Assembly: GCF_003597125.1 (NCBI RefSeq)
Contig: NZ_QYYA01000003.1
Coordinates: forward strand, 312,603 to 376,602
DNA from: Alcanivorax profundi
GTDB taxonomy: Bacteria; Pseudomonadota; Gammaproteobacteria; Pseudomonadales; Alcanivoracaceae
DNA: 64,000 bases
Direction: 5' to 3'
Shown: positions 35,556-45,541 of the stretch, one piece after another
Numbering within the stretch: position 1 is the first letter of the stretch
Layout: each line of letters opens with the position of its first letter
Program-made: the position numbers and the translations under genes
Notes under the pieces: generated by a model
Seen by the model: only the letters and a program-made list of their open reading frames with translations
Told to the model about the DNA's origin: nothing
Database searches by the model: none

Positions 35556-37080
35556 CAAAGCCGATATTTGTCTGCTGCTGGAAGGGACTTTTCCCTATGT
35601 GAGTGGAGGAGTGTCCAGCTGGGTGAACCAGATCATTCGTGGTTTCCCGGAGTACACCTTTGCCTGCTGTTTTGTCGGTAGTCGTCCTGAAGACTACGGT
35701 GATATGAAGTACGAATTACCGGACAACGTAGTGCATCTGGAGGTGCACTATCTTCACAATTTCAAACGGGGCGTGGAAAAGCGGCCATCCAATGGCAATA
35801 CCAAGGCTTACAAGGATGTCTGTACCTTCCACGAATTGATCAAGAGCGGTGCAGACAATCAGGAAAAAGCCCGACTTTTTGAGAAAATTGTTAATAACCT
35901 TGGTGATGGCAAGGTCTACTCTGAAGAGTCATTTCTACATAGCAGGGCAAGCTGGGACTATATCTCCCAGGCCTACCGCGACTATAGCCGGGATCCGTCC
36001 TTTGTGGATTATTTCTGGACCGTGCGAATCATGCATTCCCCTATCTGGGTACTGAATGAAATCGCTGACAATCTGATACCGGCAAAGATGTATCACACCA
36101 TTTCTACCGGTTATGCCGGCTTTCTGGGAGCCATGTTGAAACGCCGAACCGGCAAGCCTCTGCTACTCTCGGAGCATGGTATCTATACCAAGGAACGCAA
36201 GATTGATCTGTTTCAGAGTGAGTGGATCAGTGACAACAGGGGCCTGGTAGAAAAAAACAATGCGGAGATGGCGTACTTTCGCGAGAAATGGGTGAATTTT
36301 TTCACCGAGCTGGGCCGCCAATGCTATATGGCCTCTGACCAGATTGTGGCTCTGTATGAGCGCAATCGGGAGCGTCAGGTCAGTGATGGTGCGCCGGAAT
36401 CGCGAACCATGAACATTCCCAATGGCATCGATTTGCCGCGAATGAAAAAGGTTCGTGCGGCCCGTGGGCCGGAGGTACCAAAGACCGCCTGTCTGCTTGG
36501 GCGGGTGGTTCCCATCAAGGATGTGAAAACCTTTTTGCGGGCTATGCGCACGTTAGTCAATGAAATTCCTGATGCAGAAGGATGGATCGCTGGCCCGGAA
36601 GATGAAGACAAGGACTACGCCAAAGAGTGCCATGGACTGGTCGCCAGTCTTGGCCTGGAAAAGAACGTGAAGTTTCTGGGCTTCCAGAAAATCGATGAGT
36701 TGCTGCCGAAGGTCGGCGTCATGGTGCTCAGTTCTATCAGTGAGGCTCTGCCGCTGGTGATTCTGGAGGGGTTTGCGGCGGGAGTGCCCACGGTTTCCAC
36801 CGATGTGGGGTCTTGCCGGCAGCTGATTGAAGGGCTGGGACCGGAAGATGAAGCCTATGGCAAAGCCGGTGAGGTCGTTGGCATTGCTGACCCGGAAGCG
36901 CTTGGCAAGGCAGTTGCCCGGTTATTATCCGACGATGAGGAGTGGTATCGGGCACAGCAAGCCGGGATTCGCCGGGTGGAAGCGTTATATACCCAGGAGA
37001 TGATGTTCGGTGCTTACCGTGAGATTTATCAGCAACTCATGGAAGGTAACGGTCTCTCCAAACAGACAGGGCAGCACTAA
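35536..37080 (+). CDS. pelF: Pel glycosyltransferase PelF
   Basis: 514-aa cytoplasmic GT4-type glycosyltransferase, the polymerising enzyme of Pel. The family start ICLLLEGTFPYVSGGVSSW is present, LLSEHGIYTKERKIDL is in the first Rossmann domain, and the donor-binding E-x7-E motif appears in SEALPLVILEGFAAG (about 395-410). UDP-linked GalNAc/GlcNAc are the known substrates of PelF homologues. ATG 35536 with GGAG upstream. Stop overlaps pelG start (TAATG). Confidence 0.95.
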   Translation: MALPTADKADICLLLEGTFPYVSGGVSSWVNQIIRGFPEYTFACCFVGSRPEDYGDMKYELPDNVVHLEVHYLHNFKRGVEKRPSNGNTKAYKDVCTFHELIKSGADNQEKARLFEKIVNNLGDGKVYSEESFLHSRASWDYISQAYRDYSRDPSFVDYFWTVRIMHSPIWVLNEIADNLIPAKMYHTISTGYAGFLGAMLKRRTGKPLLLSEHGIYTKERKIDLFQSEWISDNRGLVEKNNAEMAYFREKWVNFFTELGRQCYMASDQIVALYERNRERQVSDGAPESRTMNIPNGIDLPRMKKVRAARGPEVPKTACLLGRVVPIKDVKTFLRAMRTLVNEIPDAEGWIAGPEDEDKDYAKECHGLVASLGLEKNVKFLGFQKIDELLPKVGVMVLSSISEALPLVILEGFAAGVPTVSTDVGSCRQLIEGLGPEDEAYGKAGEVVGIADPEALGKAVARLLSDDEEWYRAQQAGIRRVEALYTQEMMFGAYREIYQQLMEGNGLSKQTGQH

Positions 37081-38450
37081 TGGCGGGGATTGGCTTTGAG
37101 CTGCGTAAGCTGCTTCGCAAGGATACCTTGCTGGGGTTGATTCGGGCGTACGCCTACGCTGGTGTGATCAGCTCGGGCCCCTGGGTGTTGTCCATTATCG
37201 GTATCCTGATTATCGGGATATTCAGTCTCGGGGTAGTGGTGCCGGATCTGGCGGTGACGCGCTTTCAGGTGACAGTTACCTACCTGATCGCGGGAAGCCT
37301 GATTTTGACCGGGGTTGTCCAGCTGGCGTTTACCCGGTTCTGTGCGGACCGTTCCTTTGAACACCGGGAGGATATGATCCTGCCCAATTTCGGCGGGGTC
37401 ACAGTGCTGGTAACGCTGATTTCCGGCTGCCTTTCGCTGCTGATTGGATTGTTTCTTTTTCCCGGGCAGAGCATCTTGTATCGGGTGCTACTGGTGGCCA
37501 GTTTTGTGGTGTTGTCGAATATCTGGATTGCCACGGTTTTTTTGTCCGGCATGAAGCAATACAAGGCGATCCTGTGGCTGTATGCCCTCGGCTATACGGT
37601 GACTGTGGCTGCTGCCTTGCTGCTCAGGTTTATGGATCTGGAAGGCCTGCTGCTGGGGTTTCTGCTTGGGCAGGTCACGCTGCTGGGCGGTATGCTGGTG
37701 CTGATCATCCGAGGCTATCCCGCATTAACGGTTGTCTCGTTTGAGATGTTCTCCGGCAAATACCTGTATCCCTCGCTGATGCTGGTCGGTTTTTTCTACA
37801 ATGCCGGTGTGTGGGCAGACAAGGCCATGTTCTGGTTTTACTCCGGCACCGGCAGCGATGTGATTGGCCCCCTGCGGGCATCACTTATTTACGATATCCC
37901 GGTTTTCCTGTCTTACCTGTCGTTGATCCCCGGCATGGCGGTTTTTCTGGTGCGTATGGAAACCGACTTTGTGGAGCATTACAGCAACTTCTACGATGCA
38001 GTGCGTGACGGTGGCTCCTTGTCTTACATTGAAGAACAGCGAAATCAGATGGTGTTCGTGATTCGCCAGGGGATTTTCCAGATTCTCAAGATTCAGGCCA
38101 TTGCTGCGCTGTTATTGATGGTCACCGGCGCACAGATCTTTGCTGCCCTTGGCATTTCCGAACTGTATCTACCCTTGCTCAAGGTGCAGTTGATCGCCAC
38201 TGCCCTGCAGGTGGTATTCCTGGCGATTATCAATGTTTTCTGTTACCTGGATCAGCGACGCATGCTGGTGTTGCTCACCGGGTTATTCCTGGTTCTCAAT
38301 ATTCTCTTTACCGGTATCAGCCTGTATTTGGGGCCCCAGTTTTTCGGGTTTGGTTTTTTGCTGGCGCTGGCGGTATGCGTGCTGTTGGGGTTGTGGCTGG
38401 TGAATCGCAAGATGGGCGAGTTGGAGTACATTACTTTCATGCTGCATTAA
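37080..38450 (+). CDS. pelG: Pel inner-membrane transporter PelG
   Basis: 456-aa polytopic protein with about 12 transmembrane helices, of the MOP/Wzx-like exporter group. The start AGIGFELRKLLRKDTLLG and the following AYAYAGVISSGPWVLSI are conserved in PelG. It works with PelD, PelE and PelF to synthesise and move the polymer across the inner membrane. Last gene of the pel operon; a GC-rich potential hairpin (about 38461-38512) follows. Confidence 0.95.
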   Translation: MAGIGFELRKLLRKDTLLGLIRAYAYAGVISSGPWVLSIIGILIIGIFSLGVVVPDLAVTRFQVTVTYLIAGSLILTGVVQLAFTRFCADRSFEHREDMILPNFGGVTVLVTLISGCLSLLIGLFLFPGQSILYRVLLVASFVVLSNIWIATVFLSGMKQYKAILWLYALGYTVTVAAALLLRFMDLEGLLLGFLLGQVTLLGGMLVLIIRGYPALTVVSFEMFSGKYLYPSLMLVGFFYNAGVWADKAMFWFYSGTGSDVIGPLRASLIYDIPVFLSYLSLIPGMAVFLVRMETDFVEHYSNFYDAVRDGGSLSYIEEQRNQMVFVIRQGIFQILKIQAIAALLLMVTGAQIFAALGISELYLPLLKVQLIATALQVVFLAIINVFCYLDQRRMLVLLTGLFLVLNILFTGISLYLGPQFFGFGFLLALAVCVLLGLWLVNRKMGELEYITFMLH

Positions 38451-38616
38451 GCGGCAAGGGGGCCCCGCCGCTACCGGCTTGGGCAGCGCCGCAGGCTCGG
38501 CGCGGTGGGGGGGCTGGCGGAACCAACGGGGTGATTGTTGACACGTCGGCTATGGAATCACCGCTACGTCGTTGCCGCGTTCTCTCTTCGAAACCTGGCG
38601 TTTCAGCATTCAAGGC

Positions 38617-38643
38617 AAAAAAAACGGCGCCCAAAGGGCGCCG
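38617..38643 (-). terminator. Orphan - strand intrinsic terminator
   Basis: Perfect 8-bp stem CGGCGCCC/GGGCGCCG with a 3-nt loop; read on the - strand it is followed by eight T (A-run 38617-38624 on +). No protein-coding gene lies upstream of it on the - strand: the pelG and macroglobulin genes on both sides are on +. It sits in the 496-bp spacer 38451-38946. Confidence 0.7.
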
Positions 38644-38900
38644 ATAATAGTTTGGCTCGGGAGAGCTATCACGGAGCAGAACTCCGCCATCGATGGATGG
38701 GACCTCATCGACGGGAACATTATGTGGACACTTGTTCGCACGCGCATTCGCTTTGCAGCCGTTCCGCTTGGGTCTGATGGTCAATATTTGCACTTTCGTT
38801 CCGTTTTGGTGCGTTTTTCAAGCTCTCGCGTCTCGTTATGCGGTTTTGTCCGTCTCAAAGGAATAACAAGGGCCAGTGTCACCACACTTTTTTGTGGCAG
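38644..38900 (-). ncRNA. Possible small RNA ending at orphan terminator
   Basis: The only candidate transcript for the - strand terminator at 38617-38643 would start in this stretch. On the - strand it contains short hairpins (CGGAG-TTCTG-CTCCG near 38672-38686, and the palindrome CCATCGATGG near 38687-38696). No promoter is convincing and no known RNA family is recognised. Confidence 0.25.
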
Positions 38901-38946
38901 GCCTATGCTATGTTTGACGCACTTATCGACCAGAGGGAAAGGATTC

Positions 38947-41900
38947 ATGTCGTCACCGCTTGCCAACGTTTGCCGGCTCCTCCTGTTGGGCCTGGTAATC
39001 AGTCTCGTCGCCTGTGATAACAATGCCGGAAACGATCAGAATCGTCCCGAGGCCAATCCCGGTACACCGCAAGTGGACGTCCCACAGAGCCAGACTGCGG
39101 CCTCTGTTGATGATCGCTGGCAGGCCCATCTGGCGGCTGTGCCTTCCGGCCTGATCAGTGCCCGCAGTGCCATCGTCGTTCGTTTCAGCCATCCGGTTTT
39201 CGGCCAGCAACAAGTCGGCAAGCCCGTCTCTGGCGTCGCCCGGCTGGCGTCACAGAAACCGGTGACCGTGGTGGCGACGAGCCCGGATACCTTGTCTGTG
39301 CAGCCGCAAGAGCCCTTTGCCAGTGGCGAATCGGTGACCTTGCTGCTATTCGCCCAGGGGCTCGAGGGGGTCGATGACAAGCTGCCCGTGGCCGAATTGC
39401 CGCTGCAGGTGATGCGCCAGCAGATGACCCTGACGGTGCAATCCCTGCTGCCAGCAGAACAGGGCGATACCATGGTGCTCAGCGGCAGCCTGGAAACCCG
39501 TGATGTGGCCGAGGCCGCCACGGTGGAGGCAGTGTTGCGTGCCCGCCTTGAGGGCGGCTCACCGGTGATTCGCTGGCAGCATGATGCCGCGGGGCTACGC
39601 CATGATTTCACCGTCAGTGAGGTGGTTCGGGGCGATAGCGAAGGCCGCCTGACGCTCAGCTGGGACGGCGAGCCCCTGGGACTGAACAACAGCGGCGAGC
39701 GCCATTATGGGGTGCCGGCCATCGCCACTTTCGCCGTCACCAATGTGCGGGCAGTGAATTATCCGCAGCCCCATGTGGAAGTGAATTTCTCCGAGCCGCT
39801 GCAGGGAACCCAGAATCTGATGGGCCTGGTCACCCTGGATGGTGACCTCAAGCCGCGCACGGAAGTGGATGGCAGCCGGCTGCGGGTCTACCCGAAAGAC
39901 GACAGCAACGAGGCGGTGAAACTGGTGGTCGAGGCGGGAGTCCGTTCTGCCAAGCAGGCCCGGCTCGGCAAGAAACTGGAAAAGACCCTGACCCTGATGA
40001 TGACCCGCCCCGGCGTTCGCTTTGTCGGCAAGGGCACCATTCTGCCCAATGGCAAGGTTCTCAGCGTGCCGTTCGAAGCCGCGGGTGTTAACAGCGTCAA
40101 GGTACAGGCGTTCCGCGTATTCGATGACAACATTGGCCAGTACCTGCAGGGCAGCGAGCTGGACGAAGGGCACATGGATACCCGTGCCGGTCGTTATCTG
40201 TGGCAGAAATCCATCCCGCTGCCGGCGGCAGATGAGGGCTGGCAGCGTTACCAGCTCGATCTCTCCGAGCTGATGTCCAGCCATCCCAACGGTTTGCTGC
40301 ATTTAACCCTCACCATTGATGGCGACGACATTCGCTACAGCTGCCCGGAAGGAGCCCTGAGCCGAAAAGCCACCCTGCCGGACAACTATGAAGGCCCCGG
40401 TCAGGATCACGATCAGGTGGATGTCAGCCGTTACTATCGCGATGCCGGTTACCTGAGCTGGTATGAACAGGACAATCCTTGCTCCGACAGCTACTACCGC
40501 TACAACGATCTGGCCAGCAGTACCCGGGCGTTTCTGGCGTCCAACCTCGGGCTGATCGCCAAGCAGGGGCAGGGCGATGACCTCCATGTGGTGGCGACGT
40601 CGCTGGATGCCAATGCCCCGGCGGAAGACGTGGTGGTCAAGGTCTATAACTATCAACAGCAGCAGATCGGCATGGGCCTGACAGACGCTGAAGGCATGGT
40701 CGCCATCAAGGTTGAAGGCACGCCGTTCTACCTGAAAGCCGTCAAGGATCGCGACACCGGTTTTTTGAAACTGGCCCGCAACCGGGCGTTACCCACCAAT
40801 CAGTTCAACACGGGCGGCGAGCGCGTGCACGATGGCCTGAAAGGGTTCTTTTACGGCGAGCGGGATGTATGGCGCCCCGGGGACGACATTCACCTGACCT
40901 TTGTGTTGCAGGACCCCGAAGACCGTATCCCGGATGATCACCCCCTGACCCTGGACTGGTTCGATCCGCGCGGCAACAAGGTCAACAGCTACACCCTGGA
41001 GTCTCCGCTCAACGGTTTTTACGCCTTCACCCTCAGCACCCAGGAGTCCGCTCCGACCGGTAACTGGCGGGCCGTGGCCCGGTTGGGCCAGCGTTATTTC
41101 GATACCCCGTTGCGGGTTGAGGCCATCAAACCCAATCGTCTGAAGATCGAGCTGGACCTGCCGGAAAAAGTGCCCGCCAACGAGGCCACGCCGGTGACCC
41201 TGTTCAGTCAGTGGCTCAATGGTGCCACTGCGGCCAACCTGAAGGCCGATGTGAAGGTTCGGGTGACGCCGAAAGCCACCCGTTTTGCTGGTCTGGATGC
41301 CTACCAGTTTGATGATCGCACCCGGGCATTGGGCAGTGAACCATTCACGGCCTTCGAGGCCAGCGTAGATGCCCAGGGCAAAGCCACTTTCCCGTTGACC
41401 GTGCCGGTGGATCTGCCCCCGGGCATGTTGCGGGCCACCCTGACCACCCGGGTGTTTGAAAACAGCGGCGATTACAGCACCCAAATTCGTAGCGTGCCGG
41501 TGTACCCCTATGCGCAATGGGCGGGGCTGCGTATCCCGCAGGGCAGCGGCTGGGCTAACTCGCTGGCCCGCGACAAGCAGCACGGTATCGACCTGATCAG
41601 CGTGGACAGCGATGGCAAACCCCTCGCCGGTCGGCCCCTGCAGATCACCGTGTACGAAATTGACTGGCGCTGGTGGTGGGACCGTTCCGGCGAGAACCTC
41701 ACGCACTTTATCAGTGACCCGCACACCAAGGTGGTGTCTGAGGCGCAGCTGACGACCGACGCCGACGGCCGTGCCCAGTGGACCCTGAACGGTGAAGATT
41801 ACGAGTGGGGGCGTCACCTGATTCGGGTGTGCGATACCGCCAGTGAGCATTGCGCCTCGCAGACGGTGTACCTGGGATGGAGCTGGGACCGCGCCAGCGA

Positions 41901-44532
41901 CAATCAGGATGCGGCTACCCGGCTCAGCCTGGGCGCCGACAAGGACCGCTACCAGACCGGCGACACCGCCCGCATTGAATTGCCCGCAGTGGCCAATGGG
42001 CGACTGCTGGTGACGCTGGAAACCGGCTCCCGGGTGATCGACCAGTATTGGCTGGCCGCCAGTGGTGAGGCCCAGACCCTGGACATCCCGATTACCGGCG
42101 AGATGGCGCCCAATGTCTATGTGCATGTGGCGTTGTTGCAGCCACACCAGCGAGACAATGACCGCCCAATTCGGCTGTACGGCATCGTGCCGCTGCTGGT
42201 GGACGATCCGGCCACCCGCCTGGAACCGCAGATCAACGCCCCGGACAAGGTCAAACCGGAGCAAACCTTCCGTATCGAGGTCAGCGAGACACAGGGCAAG
42301 GCCATGACCTACACCCTGGCGCTGGTGGATGAAGGCCTGCTCGGACTCACCAACTTCCAGACCCCGGATCCCCACAAGGCGTTTTACCAGCGCGAGGCGC
42401 TGGGTGTGCTGACCTGGGATTTGTTCGACATGGTGGTAGGCGCCTATGGGGCCGAGCTGGATCAGCTGCTCGCGCTCGGGGGCTCCGATGGCAGTGACGA
42501 TGGCCGCGACAAGCAGCGTCGCCGTTTCCCGCCGGTGGTGTCGTTCCTGGGGCCGTTCTCGCTGGAAGCCGGTGAGACTGCCCAGCACGAGATTACCCTG
42601 CCGCCCTATATGGGGCAGGTGCGGGTGATGGTGGTGGCCGGTGACAATGGCGCCTACGGCAAGGCGGACAAGGGCATTACCGTGACCCAGCCGCTGACCC
42701 TGCTCACCAGCCTGCCGCGGGTGCTGGGCCCGGGTGAGAGTGTGGATCTGCCGGTAACCGTGTTTGTGACTGATGACAGCCTTAACAAGGTCACGCTGAG
42801 CGTGGAGGCCGATGAGCGCCTGTTCTCGCTGGACAAGGCCAGCACCGAACTCACCTTTACCGGGCCGTCGGATCAAATTGCCATGCTGCGGGTCACGGCC
42901 AGGAAGCAGACAGGGATTGGCGAGATTACCGTCACGGCAAAAGGGGGCAAGCACGAGGCCCGCGAAACCGTGAACCTGCCGGTACGCGCTGCCAATCCAC
43001 CGACCACACGCGATACCTTCAAGGTCCTCGAAAAAGGCCAGACCTGGGCGCTGGAAACCGCCCCTCACGGGCTGCCCGGCACCAACAGCGCCTCGCTGGC
43101 CGTGAGCAGCCTGCCGGCCATGGGGCTGGAACGGCGTCTGGATTACCTGCTGCGCTATCCCCACGGTTGCATCGAGCAGACGACCTCGGCGGCGTTGCCG
43201 CAACTGTATCTGCCGCAACTGATGTCGCTGGATGACAGCCAGCAGCAGGATATCGAAAACAACATCCGCGCCGCCGTCGAGCGCTTGCAGACCTTCCAGA
43301 TGCACGGTGGTGGGTTCAGCTACTGGCCGGGCCTGGCCAATGCCGATGACTGGGGCACCACCTACGCCGGGCACTTCCTGCTGGAAGCGCGCCGTCTCGG
43401 GTATGCGGTGCCGGCAGAGATGCTCGATAACTGGCAGCGTTACCAGATTCGGCGCAGCCAGCAGTTGGGGGATCGTCCCTGGGAATGGAGTGCGGAAGCC
43501 TATCGTCAGTACACCCTGGCCCTGTCCGGTAGCCCCCAGGTCGGTGTCATGAACCGCCTGCGTGAGCGACTGCAGATGGCCGAGCAGGACTACCGTCGCA
43601 GCAGCAGTTATCACACCGGGCGCTGGTTGCTGGCGGCGGCTTATCAGCAGATGGGCCTGACTGATGTGGCGGCCGAGCTGACCACCCTGAAAGCCACCGG
43701 GCTGGACAACGATGGTGCCCGCTACAGCTATGGTTCGCTGCTGCGTGACGATGCCATTCGCCTGACGGTCAGCCAGGCCCAGGGTGATGCCCAGCATGCC
43801 TGGACACTGGCGCGCAATATTGCCGATCAACTGGCGGGGGACGACTGGCTAAGTACCCAGAGCACCGCGTGGGCGCTGATGGCCATGGCCCGTTATGCCG
43901 GCGCCGAGGGGGAGGCGAAGGGCTACCAGTATGCCGTCAAGGAAGGCAAGCAGGGCTGGCAGGAAGTGGCCGCCACCTCGCCGGTAACGCGCCAGACATT
44001 GCAGGCCGGGGGCGAGGGGCTGACCGTGCGTAACGACAGTGATCGCAAACTGTTTGTCACCCTCAGCCAACGCGGCACGCCAGAGCCCGGTAACGAGCAG
44101 GCGGTGAGTGAAGGGTTGCGACTGGCCGTGCAGTTCACAGCCAATGGTCAATCGGTGAATCCGTCCAGCCTGACCCAGGGGCAGGATTTCACCGCCCGGA
44201 TTACCGTGACCAACATCACCCAGCGCACCCTCGATAACGTGGCCCTGACCCAGATCCTGCCGTCAGGCTGGCAGATCACCAGCAGTCGTCTGGATGGCAG
44301 TGCCAGCGAAGGGGGGAATCAGGAAAAGGTGACCTATCAGGATGTGCGCGACGACCGCGTCATGCATTACTTCGATTTGGCGCCGGGCAGCAAGAATGCA
44401 CTGTCTCTGTCAGTGAACCTCAATGCTACCTTCGCCGGGCGTTTCTACCTGCCGGCCTGGACCGCGGAAGCCATGTACGACGGCCGCTATCAGGCGAGAA
44501 GCACAGGGCAGTGGGTCGAGGTGAAGCGCTGA
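38947..44532 (+). CDS. Bacterial alpha-2-macroglobulin lipoprotein
   Basis: 1861-aa predicted lipoprotein (lipobox VAC, Cys23; signal about 1-22). It is built from many macroglobulin-like beta domains, with a complement-like helical toroid near 1380-1690. The thioester motif CxEQ is intact at Cys1408 (HGCIEQTTS), so it should trap proteases that breach the outer membrane. It is longer than E. coli YfhM (about 1650 aa) and no penicillin-binding protein 1c gene is next to it. ATG 38947 is chosen because it starts a signal peptide; the open frame extends 375 nt further upstream without coding character. Periplasmic. Confidence 0.92.
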   Translation: MSSPLANVCRLLLLGLVISLVACDNNAGNDQNRPEANPGTPQVDVPQSQTAASVDDRWQAHLAAVPSGLISARSAIVVRFSHPVFGQQQVGKPVSGVARLASQKPVTVVATSPDTLSVQPQEPFASGESVTLLLFAQGLEGVDDKLPVAELPLQVMRQQMTLTVQSLLPAEQGDTMVLSGSLETRDVAEAATVEAVLRARLEGGSPVIRWQHDAAGLRHDFTVSEVVRGDSEGRLTLSWDGEPLGLNNSGERHYGVPAIATFAVTNVRAVNYPQPHVEVNFSEPLQGTQNLMGLVTLDGDLKPRTEVDGSRLRVYPKDDSNEAVKLVVEAGVRSAKQARLGKKLEKTLTLMMTRPGVRFVGKGTILPNGKVLSVPFEAAGVNSVKVQAFRVFDDNIGQYLQGSELDEGHMDTRAGRYLWQKSIPLPAADEGWQRYQLDLSELMSSHPNGLLHLTLTIDGDDIRYSCPEGALSRKATLPDNYEGPGQDHDQVDVSRYYRDAGYLSWYEQDNPCSDSYYRYNDLASSTRAFLASNLGLIAKQGQGDDLHVVATSLDANAPAEDVVVKVYNYQQQQIGMGLTDAEGMVAIKVEGTPFYLKAVKDRDTGFLKLARNRALPTNQFNTGGERVHDGLKGFFYGERDVWRPGDDIHLTFVLQDPEDRIPDDHPLTLDWFDPRGNKVNSYTLESPLNGFYAFTLSTQESAPTGNWRAVARLGQRYFDTPLRVEAIKPNRLKIELDLPEKVPANEATPVTLFSQWLNGATAANLKADVKVRVTPKATRFAGLDAYQFDDRTRALGSEPFTAFEASVDAQGKATFPLTVPVDLPPGMLRATLTTRVFENSGDYSTQIRSVPVYPYAQWAGLRIPQGSGWANSLARDKQHGIDLISVDSDGKPLAGRPLQITVYEIDWRWWWDRSGENLTHFISDPHTKVVSEAQLTTDADGRAQWTLNGEDYEWGRHLIRVCDTASEHCASQTVYLGWSWDRASDNQDAATRLSLGADKDRYQTGDTARIELPAVANGRLLVTLETGSRVIDQYWLAASGEAQTLDIPITGEMAPNVYVHVALLQPHQRDNDRPIRLYGIVPLLVDDPATRLEPQINAPDKVKPEQTFRIEVSETQGKAMTYTLALVDEGLLGLTNFQTPDPHKAFYQREALGVLTWDLFDMVVGAYGAELDQLLALGGSDGSDDGRDKQRRRFPPVVSFLGPFSLEAGETAQHEITLPPYMGQVRVMVVAGDNGAYGKADKGITVTQPLTLLTSLPRVLGPGESVDLPVTVFVTDDSLNKVTLSVEADERLFSLDKASTELTFTGPSDQIAMLRVTARKQTGIGEITVTAKGGKHEARETVNLPVRAANPPTTRDTFKVLEKGQTWALETAPHGLPGTNSASLAVSSLPAMGLERRLDYLLRYPHGCIEQTTSAALPQLYLPQLMSLDDSQQQDIENNIRAAVERLQTFQMHGGGFSYWPGLANADDWGTTYAGHFLLEARRLGYAVPAEMLDNWQRYQIRRSQQLGDRPWEWSAEAYRQYTLALSGSPQVGVMNRLRERLQMAEQDYRRSSSYHTGRWLLAAAYQQMGLTDVAAELTTLKATGLDNDGARYSYGSLLRDDAIRLTVSQAQGDAQHAWTLARNIADQLAGDDWLSTQSTAWALMAMARYAGAEGEAKGYQYAVKEGKQGWQEVAATSPVTRQTLQAGGEGLTVRNDSDRKLFVTLSQRGTPEPGNEQAVSEGLRLAVQFTANGQSVNPSSLTQGQDFTARITVTNITQRTLDNVALTQILPSGWQITSSRLDGSASEGGNQEKVTYQDVRDDRVMHYFDLAPGSKNALSLSVNLNATFAGRFYLPAWTAEAMYDGRYQARSTGQWVEVKR

Positions 44533-44546
44533 CCCGGGCCGCTAAC

Positions 44547-44575
44547 ATGGCTCCCTGCCAAGGCAAGGGAGCCAT
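44547..44575. terminator. Hairpin between convergent genes
   Basis: ATGGCTCCCT and AGGGAGCCAT form a 10-bp stem around a 9-nt loop, 15 nt after the macroglobulin stop and 9 nt from the stop of the - strand hydrolase gene. No T-run on either side. Confidence 0.45.
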
Positions 44576-44583
44576 GCGCGGGC

Positions 44584-45432
44584 TCAGGCGGCCTGATCCT
44601 TTTGGTAGCCTTCCACATCGCCGATCAGCTGATCCATCTCGGCCAGGTATTCGCGGTTGTCATGGTCCCAGGGGTGGAAGCCCGGCTTGAACCAGTCCAG
44701 CCAGGGAAGGATCACCCGGCGCAGGCCGCCAGGTGACAGCCACTGGAACCGGAAGGATTGCCACCAGCCCTTGAGGTTGAACAGCTGGCCAACTTTCCAG
44801 GTGTTGATCAGGTAGAACGGATAAAACAGGGCAAAGAAAATGGTGGTGGCCAGCACCAGTGCGCTGGAGCGTAACAGCCAGGCCTTCAGGCCACGGCCAA
44901 ACACCGTCTCAAACACATCAAACGCGACCGCCTTGTGTTCGGTTTCTTCCAGTGCATGCCAGTGCCAAAGCTTCTGGTAAGCCGGGTCTGAGCCGTCGAT
45001 CAGGTCTGGCTCGCGCAACAGTACATCAGCAAGAATGGCGGTGAGATGCTCCAGGGCCACGGTCGCTGCCAGTTGCATGGAGTCCGGCAGATAACGGCTC
45101 ACCGCATCCAGCAACTTGGTGACGATCAGCTCCTGAGTGTCCACCGGTAATCCGGCTTCCACCATCTTCTGGTTGTAGTCTTCATGCTCGCGCCCGTGCA
45201 TGGCTTCCTGGCCAATAAAATGACGCACGGCTTCCTGCAATTCCGGGTCGTCGATCCGGTCACGGTATTTGCGAACGCTATTGATAAAGAACCGCTCTCC
45301 CTCAGGGAAAAACAGCGACAGCGTATTGAAGAACTGGGTGACCGTGGGGCCCCAGTTGTGCCAGTTGAGCACCTGCTCGTCGGGCACATGGAACTTGAGG
45401 TTCCGGCGAACCGGCATGATGTGCATTTTCAT
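44584..45432 (-). CDS. Metal-dependent hydrolase family, ferritin-like
   Basis: 282-aa protein of the family annotated 'predicted metal-dependent hydrolase' (PF10118). The sequence shows a di-metal carboxylate pattern: Glu in PEGERFFINSVR (about 45), QEAMHGREH (about 75-83), LEHLTA (about 125) and EETEHKAVAFDV (about 158-170), i.e. ExxH-type motifs spaced as in ferritin-like four-helix diiron proteins. One hydrophobic stretch near 185-215 could be a membrane helix. Activity unknown; an oxidase is as plausible as a hydrolase. Single gene. Confidence 0.8.
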   Translation of the reverse strand: MKMHIMPVRRNLKFHVPDEQVLNWHNWGPTVTQFFNTLSLFFPEGERFFINSVRKYRDRIDDPELQEAVRHFIGQEAMHGREHEDYNQKMVEAGLPVDTQELIVTKLLDAVSRYLPDSMQLAATVALEHLTAILADVLLREPDLIDGSDPAYQKLWHWHALEETEHKAVAFDVFETVFGRGLKAWLLRSSALVLATTIFFALFYPFYLINTWKVGQLFNLKGWWQSFRFQWLSPGGLRRVILPWLDWFKPGFHPWDHDNREYLAEMDQLIGDVEGYQKDQAA

Positions 45433-45541
45433 TGTTATCTCACTCCCTTGCCGCTTTCTTCGTGGTCCTCTTCCACTTAGCGCTCGATTTGGCAGAATTA
45501 CAAGGTCACTGTGACAGTCGGATACGCAAAAGAAACACTAG

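Noticed and set aside
38437..38793. 118-codon - strand frame downstream of pelG
   Set aside because: It reads through the orphan terminator and has a low-complexity Pro/Ala/Arg tail; an RNA is a more sensible explanation for this strand.
38572..38946. N-terminal extension of the macroglobulin frame
   Set aside because: It has no signal peptide, crosses a hairpin and has no coding character; the ATG at 38947 starts a proper lipoprotein signal.
40789..43830. Open frame of 1013 codons on the - strand
   Set aside because: It is antisense to the macroglobulin gene, whose domains and thioester motif are certain. High GC leaves such long antisense frames open; its product shows no signal, domain or sensible composition.
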